A DNA stretch of 64,000 bases from Actinobacillus lignieresii (GCF_900444945.1 NZ_UFRM01000001.1:2163800-2227799); one strand, 5' to 3'. Counted from the first letter of the stretch, positions 28,304 to 38,066 are shown. Program-made: numbers and translations. Notes: generated from the letters alone by a model not told the origin.

Positions 28304-29785
28304 TTAGTACATACCTTCACGTTCTTCACGAATACTGATGTAGATATTTTTCACTTGGGTGTAAGCATCCAACATCATTTGGTGGGTTTCACGTCCGATA
28401 CCGGAAGATTTATAACCGCCGAACGGTGCGCCCGCCGGTAAAATATTATAGCAGTTTACCCAAACACGACCGGTTTCGATTGCTTGTGAAACACGTAACG
28501 CGCGGTTGATGTCTTTGGTCCAAACACCGCCGCCTAAGCCGTATTCCGAATCGTTTGCCATACGGATAACGTCTTCTTCGGTTTTGAATTTAATCACGGT
28601 TGCCACCGGTCCGAAGATTTCTTCTTGAGCGATACGGCTGTTATTATCTTTCGATTCGATTAAGGTCGGCTCGACGAATTCGCCGCAAGCAAGGTTGTCG
28701 GATAACACTTTTCTACCGCCGGTAATAATACGACAGCCTTCTTCTTCACCGATTTTCACATATTTTAAAATGGTGTTGAGCTGCCCCGCATTGACCTGCG
28801 CACCCATTTGCGTATCGTCTTCCCACGGTAAACCGACTTTGACTTTCTTAAATTCTTCGGCTAGTGCCGCCACAAATTTGTCGTAAATCCCTTCTTGTAC
28901 GAAGATACGAGAACCGGCGCAACATACTTGCCCTTGGTTGAATAGAATACCTTTTTGCGCACCTTCCAACGCTTTGTCGAACGGCATATCGTCAAAGAAA
29001 ATATTGGCCGATTTACCGCCTAATTCTAAGGTTGCCGGAATGAGTAATTCCGCGGCGGAAATCGCAATATGACGACCGATTTCAGTTGAACCGGTGAAGG
29101 CTAATTTATTGAAGCCTTTGTGATGTAACATATATTCGCCGGATTTAGAACCTTTACCGGTAATCACATTTAATACGCCTTTCGGGAGTAAATGGTTAAT
29201 TTTTTGCGCAAAAGATAACAGACTTAACGAAGTGGTGCTGGAAGGGTGGATGACCACGGTACAACCTGCCGCCAATGCCGGTGCGATTTTCCACGCCGCC
29301 ATTAAGAACGGGAAGTTCCACGGAATAATTTGTCCGACTACACCGATCGGCTCACGTAATACGAGCGAGAGTTCTTCTTGATTGATTTGATTTAAGCTGC
29401 CTTCGCCGGCACGAATCGCACTGGCGAAATAACGGAAGTGATCGGAAGCCAACGGAATATCCGCCGCTCTGGTTTCACGAATCGGTTTACCGTTGTCCAA
29501 GGTTTCCTGCAATGCAAATAATTCACTGTTTTCATCAATCACGTCGGCGATTTTATTTAAAATCGCCGCACGTTCCGCTACTGTCGTTTTACGCCAAGAT
29601 TTAAATGCTTCTTGTGCCGCTTTCACCGCCGCATCCACATCCGCATCGGTCGCATCGACAAAATGCGCTAACACTTCACCGTTCGCCGGATTGTAAGAAG
29701 GAAGTAAATCGTTACCGCTGCCTTGAGTCCATTCGCCATTGATTAATAATCCGTAATTTTTATCGAAAACGTTAAGATCTTTCAT
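28304..29785 (-). CDS. NAD(P)-dependent aldehyde dehydrogenase (AldB/ExaC-like)
   Basis: Aldehyde dehydrogenase superfamily enzyme of 493 residues oxidising aldehydes (acetaldehyde in the AldB/ExaC group) to acids. Catalytic Glu motif LELGGKSANIFFDD, nucleophile Cys in FNQGQVCCAGSR and NAD-binding FTGSTEIGRHI are present. The acetate transporter satP lies directly upstream in the same direction, which fits acetaldehyde/acetate metabolism, although a terminator separates them. AAGGAG precedes the ATG. Confidence 0.91.
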   Translation of the reverse strand: MKDLNVFDKNYGLLINGEWTQGSGNDLLPSYNPANGEVLAHFVDATDADVDAAVKAAQEAFKSWRKTTVAERAAILNKIADVIDENSELFALQETLDNGKPIRETRAADIPLASDHFRYFASAIRAGEGSLNQINQEELSLVLREPIGVVGQIIPWNFPFLMAAWKIAPALAAGCTVVIHPSSTTSLSLLSFAQKINHLLPKGVLNVITGKGSKSGEYMLHHKGFNKLAFTGSTEIGRHIAISAAELLIPATLELGGKSANIFFDDMPFDKALEGAQKGILFNQGQVCCAGSRIFVQEGIYDKFVAALAEEFKKVKVGLPWEDDTQMGAQVNAGQLNTILKYVKIGEEEGCRIITGGRKVLSDNLACGEFVEPTLIESKDNNSRIAQEEIFGPVATVIKFKTEEDVIRMANDSEYGLGGGVWTKDINRALRVSQAIETGRVWVNCYNILPAGAPFGGYKSSGIGRETHQMMLDAYTQVKNIYISIREEREGMY

Positions 29786-29944
29786 TGCATAGCTCCTTAT
29801 TGATTGTAGGACATAAACTCGTCTATATATTCGATAATATGCCTAACTTCTGAATTTGCAACGTTTTTTATACAAAAATGTTAATAAATTGTGAAAAGTG
29901 TGAGCTGGATCTCAAAACAAGCGGTTTGATTTTCGAGAAAATCG

Positions 29945-29975
29945 GCAAAAAATAAGGACGCCGTAGCGTCCTTAT
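29945..29975 (-). terminator. Terminator after satP
   Basis: On the reverse strand AAGGACGC/GCGTCCTT with a four-base loop, followed by ATTTTTTGCC. Confidence 0.8.
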
Positions 29976-29989
29976 CGAGATAGACTATT

Positions 29990-30559
29990 TTATTGTTTCG
30001 GCGCACCGATTGGTAATACCGTACGGCCGAAGCTCTCATTAATGATTTCCGCCGCCGCTAAGTAGAACGCTAATAATGCGGTTAATAAACCGAAGTTACC
30101 GCCGATATGCGTGATTGAGTGATCGCCGGTGAAATCGCCCGCCGCTAATAAGTAGAAAGTGACGGTCAAGCTCAAGAAGATTGCCTGTAATGCGCGTGCT
30201 TTGGCTAAGGTGCCGATAAACATCATTAACGTGAACGTGCCCCAAGCCACTAAGTACCAACCGATAAACGGTGCGGTTACGCCTTCAGCGAAGAAGACTT
30301 TGAATAAGGCGAATGACCACCAGAAAGCACCGTAACTGGTGAATGCAGTGAAACCGAAAGTGTTACCTTTTGAAAATTCAAACATACCAGCAATCATTTG
30401 TGCCGTACCGCCGAAAGCAAAGCCCATCGCAAGCACTAAGCCAACGTTTTCGCCACCGAATGTACCGTTGTTGATTAAGCTAAGTAACCAAGTGGTTAAT
30501 GCAAAGCCGCATAAACCTAGCGGGCCCGGATTAGCGGTTAAAGCGTTATGATTTGACAT
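29990..30559 (-). CDS. satP: Acetate/succinate transporter SatP (GPR1/FUN34/YaaH family)
   Basis: Inner-membrane acetate channel/symporter, 189 residues with six membrane helices. The family signature NPGPLGLCGFALTTWLLSL is near the N-terminus, and GMFEFSKGNTFGFTAFTSYGAFWWS follows. GAGGTTTTCA lies upstream of the ATG. Divergent from fhuC across 240 bases. Confidence 0.9.
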   Translation of the reverse strand: MSNHNALTANPGPLGLCGFALTTWLLSLINNGTFGGENVGLVLAMGFAFGGTAQMIAGMFEFSKGNTFGFTAFTSYGAFWWSFALFKVFFAEGVTAPFIGWYLVAWGTFTLMMFIGTLAKARALQAIFLSLTVTFYLLAAGDFTGDHSITHIGGNFGLLTALLAFYLAAAEIINESFGRTVLPIGAPKQ

Positions 30560-30748
30560 TGAAAACCTCGAGTCGTGATTAAAGAAAAATGTGTATATTA
30601 CAAAAGCGCAGGATTATATAGATAACTTAAATGAGTTGCTATAACTTGATGTTAAAATTGTAAAATTTTTTATAAATTTGCCCGCTTGTGAGCTGAAAAT
30701 GGCGAGATCTTGAAAAAAGTCAAAAAGAACCGGAGAAACTTATTTAAA

Positions 30749-30763
30749 TGCTAATAATTTTTA
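30749..30763. promoter_or_regulatory. Fur-box-like palindrome upstream of fhuC
   Basis: TGCTAATAATTTTTA matches 11 of 14 positions of the 7-1-7 Fur consensus and lies 37 bases before fhuC. The AT-rich context makes chance matches more likely than at the Slam gene, but the position is right for iron control of fhuCDBA. Confidence 0.5.
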
Positions 30764-30799
30764 ATTAGAATAGCTTCCTTTTATTTATTCGGAGCTATT

Positions 30800-31564
30800 G
30801 TGTTTTTAATTGAAAATGCGACTTTTGCTATTCCTAGCCGTACTTTACTCCATTCAATTTCTTTGCAATTCGAACAAGGTAAAGTGTACGGGTTAATCGG
30901 ACACAATGGCTCGGGTAAATCTACATTCATTAAATTATTGGCAAAACAAGAACAAGTATCAGCAGGTAAAATTCTATTTAATCAGAAAGAACTTAACCAA
31001 TGGTCATCACGAGAATTTGCCAAACAAGTCGCTTATCTTCCGCAACATCTTCCGCAAGCTACCAATCTGACCGCCAGAGAGCTTATCGCCATGGGGCGTT
31101 ATGCGTGGAACGGTTTATTCGGTTCCAATAAACAAAAAGATCATGAAGCTATCGAACGAGCTTTAGCCTTAACCCATACCGAGCAGTTTGCCGAGCAGTT
31201 GGTGGATACGCTTTCCGGCGGTGAGCGTTCTCGCATTTGGCTGGCGATGTTATTGGCGCAACAAAGCAAATTTTTGCTGTTGGATGAGCCGCTTGCCGCC
31301 TTAGACATCGCTCATCAAGTAGAAGTGATGGAATTAGTCAAAAAATTAGCGCGCGAGCTGAATTTAGGTGTGATTATTGTGATTCACGATATTAATTTGG
31401 CAGCACGTTATTGTGATCAGCTTGTGGCGTTGCATAGCGGCAAATTATTAGCACAGGGTGATGCGTTTGAGATTGTAAACAGCCCGAAATTAAAACAAAT
31501 TTACGGCATTGATTTAAATGTGATCGAACACCCGGAAACCAAACGACCGGTGAGTTTTTATTGA
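30800..31564 (+). CDS. fhuC: Ferrichrome ABC transporter ATP-binding protein FhuC
   Basis: ATPase of the ferric hydroxamate importer, 254 residues. Walker A GHNGSGKST near residue 34, signature LSGGERSRIWLAML, Walker B FLLLDEPLAALD, switch His in VIHDINLAARYCDQ. The start is a GTG at 30800 (TTCGGAG upstream). The stop TGA overlaps the fhuD ATG. The gene order C-D-B-A matches the fhu operon described for A. pleuropneumoniae. Confidence 0.94.
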   Translation: MFLIENATFAIPSRTLLHSISLQFEQGKVYGLIGHNGSGKSTFIKLLAKQEQVSAGKILFNQKELNQWSSREFAKQVAYLPQHLPQATNLTARELIAMGRYAWNGLFGSNKQKDHEAIERALALTHTEQFAEQLVDTLSGGERSRIWLAMLLAQQSKFLLLDEPLAALDIAHQVEVMELVKKLARELNLGVIIVIHDINLAARYCDQLVALHSGKLLAQGDAFEIVNSPKLKQIYGIDLNVIEHPETKRPVSFY

Positions 31565-32517
31565 TGAAACGACTTATTTTTTTACCACGGAACACACAGA
31601 AAAACACAGAAAATATTTATCGTATTTTCCGTGGGGTTTCGTGTTTCTCCGTGGTTAAAACATTAGCGGTCATTTTTGGGCTTTTTTTTGCAATGTCTTG
31701 CGGGGTAAAAGCAAAATCTTTTGCAACTTTGGATTGGACGGTTGCGGAAACATTAATTGCTTTAGGCGAGAAACCGGTAGCGGTCGGTGATGTAAAAAGT
31801 TATCAGCAGTGGGTCAGTGAACCGGCGTTACCAAATGACACTTTAGATCTCGGCGTGCGAATGCAGCCGAACCCGGAGCAGATTCTTGCCTTAAAACAGG
31901 GCGATCACGATTTGCATTTTATTAATAGCAGTTTTTATGCTCAAGCCACCGCAACGCTCGAGCCGTTTTCCACGGTGACGTTGATAGATTTTTATAAGGA
32001 AGGTGATGCTTGGCAAAATATTGTGAATGCCAGCCGTAAAGTAGCGTTTATTGCAGATAAACAAGCGGCGTTTGAAGCGTTAATGACAAGCTATTTGCAA
32101 AAAATTAGTGAAATTCGACCGCTTGTTCAGCCTTATTTGGAACGCCCAATAGCCTTAGTGCAGTTTATTGATACACGCCATTTACGCATTTATGCCGTAA
32201 ACAGCCCGTTTGGTGCGGTGTTATCACAACTCGGCTTTCGCAATGCGTGGAACGGTTCACAAAATGTGTGGGGCTTTGAAACGATTGATGTCACTCAATT
32301 AGCTAAACTGGCAGAAAATAGCCGTTTAGTGGTAGTAAAACCGTATCCGGCGAATATCGGTTCCGCCTTGCGTTACAACACCTTGTGGCAACATTTAGCC
32401 ATGGCGAAAGATCCGTTAATTTTACCGGCGGTGTGGACATTCGGCGGTATTCCTTCCGCCCAACGCTTTGCCGAAATGTTTGCTAACGGATTATTGCACG
32501 GGAGCGAACAATGGTAA
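31564..32517 (+). CDS. fhuD: Periplasmic ferrichrome-binding protein FhuD
   Basis: Hydroxamate siderophore-binding protein, 317 residues, delivering ligand to FhuB. Mature part starts near FATLDWTVAETLIALGEKPVAVGD, typical of FhuD. Oddity: residues about 7-33, before the hydrophobic signal core (TLAVIFGLFFAMS), are encoded by an inverted-repeat element (31582-31660) also found between lolC and lolD, giving an unusually long polar leader. I start at ATG 31564, overlapping the fhuC stop; an internal GTG at residue 30 would remove the insert. The coding end overlaps fhuB. Confidence 0.9.
   Translation: MKRLIFLPRNTQKNTENIYRIFRGVSCFSVVKTLAVIFGLFFAMSCGVKAKSFATLDWTVAETLIALGEKPVAVGDVKSYQQWVSEPALPNDTLDLGVRMQPNPEQILALKQGDHDLHFINSSFYAQATATLEPFSTVTLIDFYKEGDAWQNIVNASRKVAFIADKQAAFEALMTSYLQKISEIRPLVQPYLERPIALVQFIDTRHLRIYAVNSPFGAVLSQLGFRNAWNGSQNVWGFETIDVTQLAKLAENSRLVVVKPYPANIGSALRYNTLWQHLAMAKDPLILPAVWTFGGIPSAQRFAEMFANGLLHGSEQW
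31582..31660. repeat. ACCACGGAA-type inverted repeat inside fhuD
   Basis: ACCACGGAACACACAGAAA at the left and ...TTTCTCCGTGGTT at the right are inverted ends of about 72 bases. Related copies lie at 56941-57000 and 57042-57112. It is in frame with fhuD and encodes about 27 residues of its leader. Confidence 0.75.
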
Positions 32518-34463
32518 AAGCGAGCAAATTATTGTTCAGCGGATTAGCCGTGCTATTTGTCGGGCTACTGCTAACAACATTAACGTTACAACTACCAAAC
32601 GGAAGTGGGTTAGCTTCGCTATTTTTGCCAAGTGAAAATCTGGAACTACTGCTGATTCAAAGTTATAGCTTACCGCGTGTTGTGATGGCATTACTTTCCG
32701 GCGGTTTGCTAGGTTTAGCGAGCTTATTATTACAGCAAGTGATGGCGAATCCGTTGGCATCGGATAATACGCTTGGCATTAGTAGCGGTGCGCAATTCGC
32801 CTTATTTTTAACGGCGATTTTTTTACCGGATTGGCTGGAATACGGCTCAAGTGCGGTCGCATTAATCGGTGCGGCATTCAGCCTGATTTTAGTGTTGAGT
32901 TTGGCGATGCGAAAAACAATGTCGCCCTTATTGTTGATCCTTGCCGGCTTAGTGGTAAATCTCTATTTCGGTTCGTTTTCCGCATTAATGATGCTGTTTT
33001 ATCCGGAAGAATCTCGAGGTTTGGCACAATGGGGTGCCGGTTCTTTAGTGCAAGAAAGTTGGCGGGATTCCTTATTATTGATTGCTCAAACCATACCGGC
33101 TTTGTTACTTATCGGTTTATTTATTCGTCCGCTCACTATTTTGGCGTTAAATGATGCGAATGCACAGAGTTTAGGCGTACCGGTCGCAAAATTGCGGGTC
33201 ATTGGCGTATTGATTGCGGCATTTTTAATTGCGGTCGTGGTGGCGAAAGTCGGTATGTTGGGTTTTATCGGCTTGGCTTCAGCAACTATCGTTCGCCAAC
33301 TGCATATTCGCCGTTTTAGTCATCAACTATGTACTGCTTTTGTGCTGGGGGCGTTATTGTTGGCGAATACGGATTTGCTGTTACAGTTATTTGCCTTTTT
33401 TAGCGGGATTCATTTACCGACCGGTGCGGTGGTCGCATTATTAGGTACGCCGTTGTTGCTTTGGCTGATGTTTAGTGCATTGCCGCATACCGGACGTTTA
33501 CAGCAAACGGATTCGCAAAAAATTCGTCAATTTCGACCGCTTGTTCTTATTTTGATACTCGGCGGTTTAGCCTTGACAATTTGCTTAGCGTTATTTGTCG
33601 GCAAAGGCATCAACGGCTGGCAATGGACGCAACAAAGCGAGTTAATTGCATTGCGCTTGCCTCGCTTAATGGTAGCGATAGCGGTCGGGATTTTACTGTC
33701 GGTCGCCGGTGTGATTTTACAGCGTTTGACTTTAAACCCGATGGCAAGCCCCGAATTATTGGGAGTGTCTTCCGGCACTTCGATGGGCGTTTTAGCTGCG
33801 TTATTCTTATTTGGTGTACAACAAACCGAATGGTTTTGGTTGGCAGGAATTCTCGGTGCTTGTGTCGCATTATTGGTATTAACTGTAATTAATCAGCGTA
33901 GCGGTATGTTGCCGGAAAAAGTGTTGCTGACCGGTATCAGCTTATCGGCATTATTTGATACTCTGCAACGTTTAGCGATTGCCAGTGGAGACCCTCGAGC
34001 CAATCAGCTGATTGCCTGGACATCGGGTTCGACCCAAAATGTAAGTCATGAAATGGCTATCGGTTTGCTAGCGGTCAGTTTTACGTTGCTTTTTGCAAGT
34101 TTGATTTTCAGTCGTTGGCTTGCTTTACTGGCGTTACAAGCGTCGATGGCACAATCGCTCGGCTTAAATCTCAAACAAGCTCGCTGGTGTTTAATTTTAT
34201 TTAGTGCGTTATTAACTGCACTAGCGACCTTAGTTATCGGTCCGTTAAGTTTTATCGGTTTACTTGTACCGCAAATGGTACGTTTTTTAGGGGTAAAAAA
34301 AGTCCCACAACAGATTTTGATCTCGGCTTGTTTGGGCGGATTGATTATGTCGCTTGCCGATTGGCTCGGCAGACAGCTATTGTTTCCGTATGAAATTCCA
34401 GCAGGCTTAGTCGCCACATTAGTCGGCGGCACTTATTTCTTATTAATGCTAAGAAGAGTTTAA
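32511..34463 (+). CDS. fhuB: Ferrichrome ABC transporter permease FhuB
   Basis: Fused double-length FecCD-family permease of 650 residues with about 20 membrane helices in two repeats (roughly 1-320 and 330-650), typical of FhuB. Each half carries the family motifs NPLA(S)...LGISSGA / NPMASPELLGVSSGT and a GFIGL / SFIGLLVPQ(M)VR loop contacting FhuC. Starts within the fhuD end. It contains one Hin-type uptake signal (32849). Confidence 0.93.
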   Translation: MVKASKLLFSGLAVLFVGLLLTTLTLQLPNGSGLASLFLPSENLELLLIQSYSLPRVVMALLSGGLLGLASLLLQQVMANPLASDNTLGISSGAQFALFLTAIFLPDWLEYGSSAVALIGAAFSLILVLSLAMRKTMSPLLLILAGLVVNLYFGSFSALMMLFYPEESRGLAQWGAGSLVQESWRDSLLLIAQTIPALLLIGLFIRPLTILALNDANAQSLGVPVAKLRVIGVLIAAFLIAVVVAKVGMLGFIGLASATIVRQLHIRRFSHQLCTAFVLGALLLANTDLLLQLFAFFSGIHLPTGAVVALLGTPLLLWLMFSALPHTGRLQQTDSQKIRQFRPLVLILILGGLALTICLALFVGKGINGWQWTQQSELIALRLPRLMVAIAVGILLSVAGVILQRLTLNPMASPELLGVSSGTSMGVLAALFLFGVQQTEWFWLAGILGACVALLVLTVINQRSGMLPEKVLLTGISLSALFDTLQRLAIASGDPRANQLIAWTSGSTQNVSHEMAIGLLAVSFTLLFASLIFSRWLALLALQASMAQSLGLNLKQARWCLILFSALLTALATLVIGPLSFIGLLVPQMVRFLGVKKVPQQILISACLGGLIMSLADWLGRQLLFPYEIPAGLVATLVGGTYFLLMLRRV

Positions 34464-34495
34464 AAGATTATTAACAACATTTTAGGATGAATAAA

Positions 34496-36499
34496 ATGAA
34501 AAAAACGTTTTTCTATTCGACAGTCGCTTCGGCAGTTGCCTTAGCCATCTCACCGGCAATCGCACAAGAAACCGCAGTATTGGATGAGGTGTCGGTGGTC
34601 GGCTCTGTTTCTAAAGCAGGTAAGGTGGAATATATGACACCTAAATCGGTATCTGTATTAACAGAAGAACAGATCAAAGAGAAAGGTTATAGACAAGCTG
34701 ATGAAATTGGTCGTTATGAAGCAGGTATCTTAAGTCAGCCGTATGGAGGAGATATTGATACCCATGATTGGATTCGTATTCGTGGTTTTAGTCCAACTCT
34801 TCGTATTGACGGTACGGCAATGTATAGCTTTGGTTTTTATCATTGGCAACCGAATATGTATGGCTTAGAAAGTATTGAGGTTGTGAAAGGCGCAGATTCT
34901 CTTACTTATGGTTCAGCTCAAAGTGGCGGATTAATTAATTTAGTTAGCAAGCGTCCGACAAAAGAGCCGAAAGGTGAGTTGAAGTTTACGTTGGGAAATA
35001 GAAACGAGAGAGGTTTTTCAGCGGATTATAGTAATGTTATTAGTGAAAATGTTCGTTTCCGTCTAGTTGGTGATTACAACCGAAGAGACGGTGAGCCGAA
35101 AGGCAGTTATATGGATGCTTATTACTTTGCTCCAAGTCTTTCGTGGGATATTAGTAAAAATACCAGTTTGACTTTATTAGCAAGTGTTCAGCATGATAAT
35201 GGTCGTCCAAGTTCAGGTTTTTTCCCTGCCGGTTATGAAAGATTATCTTCTTTAGGATTATCTAATCGTACTAATTTTGCAGAAAATGTACCGGAATATT
35301 TACGCCGTAATCAATATTCTGTCGGTTATGAATTTACTCATAAATTTAGTGATGATTTAGTTTATCAGTCAAATTATCGCTATGCTTATAGCAATAAAGA
35401 CCAATTTAGTGCTTCTATCGGTTGGGATGGTTCATCTTTAAGTACAATGACGGCAAGAGGAAAAACCTTTACGCACTCATTAGATAATCGTTTAAGCAAA
35501 ACATGGGCAATAGATCGCATTGAAAATATCTTAACGGTTGGTTTTGATTATACGACGGGTAAAAACTATGCAGCAAACGGTTATGGCAGTGAAATATTGA
35601 GTAACCTATACGGTAATTATCCAACAGCAGCACAACCGTTTGGTGCGGTATCTCCTTATGTAAATAAAGAAAGACAATTAGGCGTATATTTGCAAAATCA
35701 ATTCCGTTTTGATAATAGATTGCTAGTAAATTTAGGCGCTCGCCGTGATTTTGCAAAGGGTGACTACTATAGTGCATACGGTGATGAGGGATATGATATT
35801 AATCATAATAGCTACTCAGCCGGTGTAATGTATATTACGGATTCGGGCTTATCTCCGTTTTATAACTATTCTGAATCTTTCCGCCCAATTTCAGGTTCTA
35901 ATGTTAATGGGCACATAGTACGCTATAAGCCTTATGAAGGTTCGCAACATGAAGTAGGTTTTAAATATTTACCGAGTTTTGTTGATGGAACACTCTCTAT
36001 TGCTTATTTTGATTTAAAAGAGAAAAATGGTTTGGTTCAGGGACAAGTGAACGGACAAGTTATTCAATTGCAAACAGAGAAAGCCAAAAGTAAAGGTGTT
36101 GAATTACAAACAGATATGAAGCTGAATGATAATATTTCGGCATTATTAGCTTATACTTATATTGATGCTAAAGTAAATAATATACGTAAGGCGATTATTC
36201 CTCGTCATACATATTCCGCTTTCATGAATTACGCATTCACAAATAATACATTAGCTGGTCTTAAAGTAGGAGCGGGAGTTCGATACGTAGGTACAAGTAC
36301 TAATGGTGTAATAGAAGAAAAAGTTCCGGCTTATACATTAGTGGACTTAATGGCTAAATATGATTTCAACAAGCATTGGGTTGCACAAGTTAATGTTTCG
36401 AATTTGAGTAACAAAAAATACATAAGTGCATGTGATACCTATTGGTGTTATATGGGAGAAGGACGTAAAGTTACAGCGAACTTAACCTACAAATTCTAA
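34496..36499 (+). CDS. fhuA: TonB-dependent ferrichrome outer-membrane receptor FhuA
   Basis: Outer-membrane siderophore receptor of 667 residues: signal peptide (1-24, ...ISPAIAQE), a TonB-box-like stretch near EVSVVGS, plug domain (about 40-160, with ADEIGRYEAGI and RIRGFSP) and 22-strand barrel ending in LTYKF. ATG 34496 is preferred because AGGA is about 8 bases upstream; an ATG at 34487 is too close. Codon use is plainer and more AT-rich than fhuCDB, as is common for surface receptors. Closed by a terminator. Confidence 0.92.
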   Translation: MKKTFFYSTVASAVALAISPAIAQETAVLDEVSVVGSVSKAGKVEYMTPKSVSVLTEEQIKEKGYRQADEIGRYEAGILSQPYGGDIDTHDWIRIRGFSPTLRIDGTAMYSFGFYHWQPNMYGLESIEVVKGADSLTYGSAQSGGLINLVSKRPTKEPKGELKFTLGNRNERGFSADYSNVISENVRFRLVGDYNRRDGEPKGSYMDAYYFAPSLSWDISKNTSLTLLASVQHDNGRPSSGFFPAGYERLSSLGLSNRTNFAENVPEYLRRNQYSVGYEFTHKFSDDLVYQSNYRYAYSNKDQFSASIGWDGSSLSTMTARGKTFTHSLDNRLSKTWAIDRIENILTVGFDYTTGKNYAANGYGSEILSNLYGNYPTAAQPFGAVSPYVNKERQLGVYLQNQFRFDNRLLVNLGARRDFAKGDYYSAYGDEGYDINHNSYSAGVMYITDSGLSPFYNYSESFRPISGSNVNGHIVRYKPYEGSQHEVGFKYLPSFVDGTLSIAYFDLKEKNGLVQGQVNGQVIQLQTEKAKSKGVELQTDMKLNDNISALLAYTYIDAKVNNIRKAIIPRHTYSAFMNYAFTNNTLAGLKVGAGVRYVGTSTNGVIEEKVPAYTLVDLMAKYDFNKHWVAQVNVSNLSNKKYISACDTYWCYMGEGRKVTANLTYKF

Positions 36500-36514
36500 T
36501 TTGCAAAACCTATT

Positions 36515-36545
36515 AAAAGAGCTGATAATTTCAGCTCTTTTTTAT
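36515..36545 (+). terminator. Terminator after fhuA
   Basis: AAAAGAGCTGA/TCAGCTCTTTTTTA: GC-containing stem, short loop and T run, closing the fhuCDBA unit. Confidence 0.85.
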
Positions 36546-36565
36546 CATAATCATAAGGAAACAAT

Positions 36566-36883
36566 ATGCAATTTAAAGACTATTTAGCCACCTTTTCAGC
36601 GGTTGATCATCTTGCCGGTTTAAATGTGCGTAACGCACAAGGGGAAGTGATTCATCATATTCCGGCTGTGGAAGGTAAATTGGGTTCACTTAAACTGTAT
36701 AATGCATTAGCGGAAAAATTTGACGGGAAATTAACCGCTTCAGCGGCACAACAAGGTATTGAATGGTTTGCCGAGCACGCGGAAGACGCAAAACAAAATG
36801 CCGGTAAACACCCGAATATCGACTTACTGTTTAAAGTTATCAATCAAGATTTAGCATTAACGCTCGAGCCTGTCGCTAAGTAA
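36566..36883 (+). CDS. Conserved small cytoplasmic protein (DUF2322-like)
   Basis: A 105-residue soluble protein without signal or membrane segments, starting MQFKDYLATFSAVDHL and mostly helical in its second half. It looks like a conserved Pasteurellaceae/beta-gammaproteobacterial family (DUF2322-like), but I could not confirm this and no function is known. AAGGAAAC lies before the ATG. It stands between the fhuA terminator and an uptake-signal terminator, so it is an independent unit. Confidence 0.7.
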   Translation: MQFKDYLATFSAVDHLAGLNVRNAQGEVIHHIPAVEGKLGSLKLYNALAEKFDGKLTASAAQQGIEWFAEHAEDAKQNAGKHPNIDLLFKVINQDLALTLEPVAK

Positions 36884-36909
36884 TTATCGTGAAGTAACTC
36901 GCAAACAAC

Positions 36910-36958
36910 AAGCGGTCGGAATTTGCAAAAAATTTGCAGAATCCGACCGCTTGCTTTT
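36910..36958. terminator. Terminator (uptake-signal pair) between convergent genes
   Basis: CAAGCGGTCGGA and TCCGACCGCTTG are perfect inverted arms with an inner TTTGCAAAAAATTTGCA loop; shared by the small protein gene and purC. Confidence 0.7.
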
Positions 36959-36973
36959 AGGGAAAACTGAGAA

Positions 36974-37831
36974 TTATTTGGTTAATAAATCTAACGCTTC
37001 TTGATATTTCGCCACGGTTTTTTCAATTACGTCCGCCGGTACTTTCGGTGCCGGAGCCTGTTTATTCCAACCGCTGTTTTCCAACCAGTCACGCACAAAT
37101 TGCTTGTCGAATGACGGCGGGTTTGTGCCTTCTTGGTAAGTATCTACCGACCAGAAACGGCTTGAGTCAGGGGTTAGCACTTCATCCATTAAAGTTAGCG
37201 TACCGTTCTCATCCAAACCGAATTCAAATTTGGTGTCGCAAATAATAATGCCTTTTGTGAGCGCATATTCCGCCGCTTCGGTATAAAGTGCAATCGCCGC
37301 ATCACGAACTTTCGCGGCTAATTCCGCGCCGATTTGGCGTTCGCATTCTTCGTATGAAATATTGATATCGTGATCGCCCACTTCCGCTTTGCTTGACGGG
37401 GTGAAAATCGGTTGTGGCAATTTGCTTGCTTCTACTAAACCTTCCGGTAATTTTAAGCCGCAAATCGTACCGGTTTGCTTGTAATCTTTTAAGCCCGAAC
37501 CGGTTAAATAGCCGCGCACGATAGATTCGATTTTTACCGGTGTTAAGCGTTTACAAACGACAGCACGGTGCTGAATCGCTTCCGCTTCTTCTTTCGGTAA
37601 TACATCAAAAACGGAATCGCCGGTAAAATGATTCGGCATAATGTGGGCTAATTTTTGGAACCAGAAATTAGAAATTTGGGTAAGGATTTCGCCTTTACGA
37701 GGAATCGGATCATCTAAGATCACATCAAATGCGGATAAACGGTCGGTGGCGACCATCAACATACGTTTATCATCAATTTCATAAAGATCACGTACTTTTC
37801 CCGAATAGATTTTTTTTAAGCTAATTTGCAT
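36974..37831 (-). CDS. purC: Phosphoribosylaminoimidazole-succinocarboxamide synthase PurC
   Basis: SAICAR synthase of purine synthesis, 285 residues. Starts [20 protein letters not shown] (ATP loop GKVRDLYE) and has RGYLTGSG and the metal motif [14 protein letters not shown]. Divergent from the his operon, whose AICAR by-product feeds back into the purine route. Confidence 0.95.
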   Translation of the reverse strand: MQISLKKIYSGKVRDLYEIDDKRMLMVATDRLSAFDVILDDPIPRKGEILTQISNFWFQKLAHIMPNHFTGDSVFDVLPKEEAEAIQHRAVVCKRLTPVKIESIVRGYLTGSGLKDYKQTGTICGLKLPEGLVEASKLPQPIFTPSSKAEVGDHDINISYEECERQIGAELAAKVRDAAIALYTEAAEYALTKGIIICDTKFEFGLDENGTLTLMDEVLTPDSSRFWSVDTYQEGTNPPSFDKQFVRDWLENSGWNKQAPAPKVPADVIEKTVAKYQEALDLLTK

Positions 37832-37933
37832 GGTTAAAAATTCCTTTAGAATAAAAAATTAAACGAATTATACTCTTTTACGCAAACGATTGCGAATTTA
37901 TTCTAACGAGTAAAAATTTTTTTAAAAAACAGC

Positions 37934-37962
37934 TTGCAATCTATAAATTTTAGGCGTATGTT
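37934..37962 (+). promoter_or_regulatory. his operon promoter
   Basis: TTGCAA (37934-37939), 17-base spacer, TATGTT (37957-37962), 38 bases upstream of the HisL start. Confidence 0.7.
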
Positions 37963-38000
37963 AAAAAGCAATTCAACAAATTTATATTGAGAAAGCTATT

Positions 38001-38042
38001 ATGAACTTTACCCGTACTCATCATCACCATCATTCAACCTGA
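38001..38042 (+). CDS. hisL: his operon leader peptide HisL
   Basis: Thirteen-codon leader MNFTRTHHHHHST with five consecutive histidine codons, the sensor of histidyl-tRNA charging. Ribosome stalling here decides whether the downstream hairpin terminates transcription. AAAGC precedes the ATG. Confidence 0.93.
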   Translation: MNFTRTHHHHHST

Positions 38043-38066
38043 TATCTTTCGGGCATTTGAGTGTGG

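Noticed and set aside
32849..32857. Hin-type uptake signal in fhuB as evidence of transfer
   Set aside because: A single 9-mer in coding sequence can occur by chance.
33610..33870. Reverse-strand frames within fhuB
   Set aside because: Shadow frames of a long membrane-protein gene.
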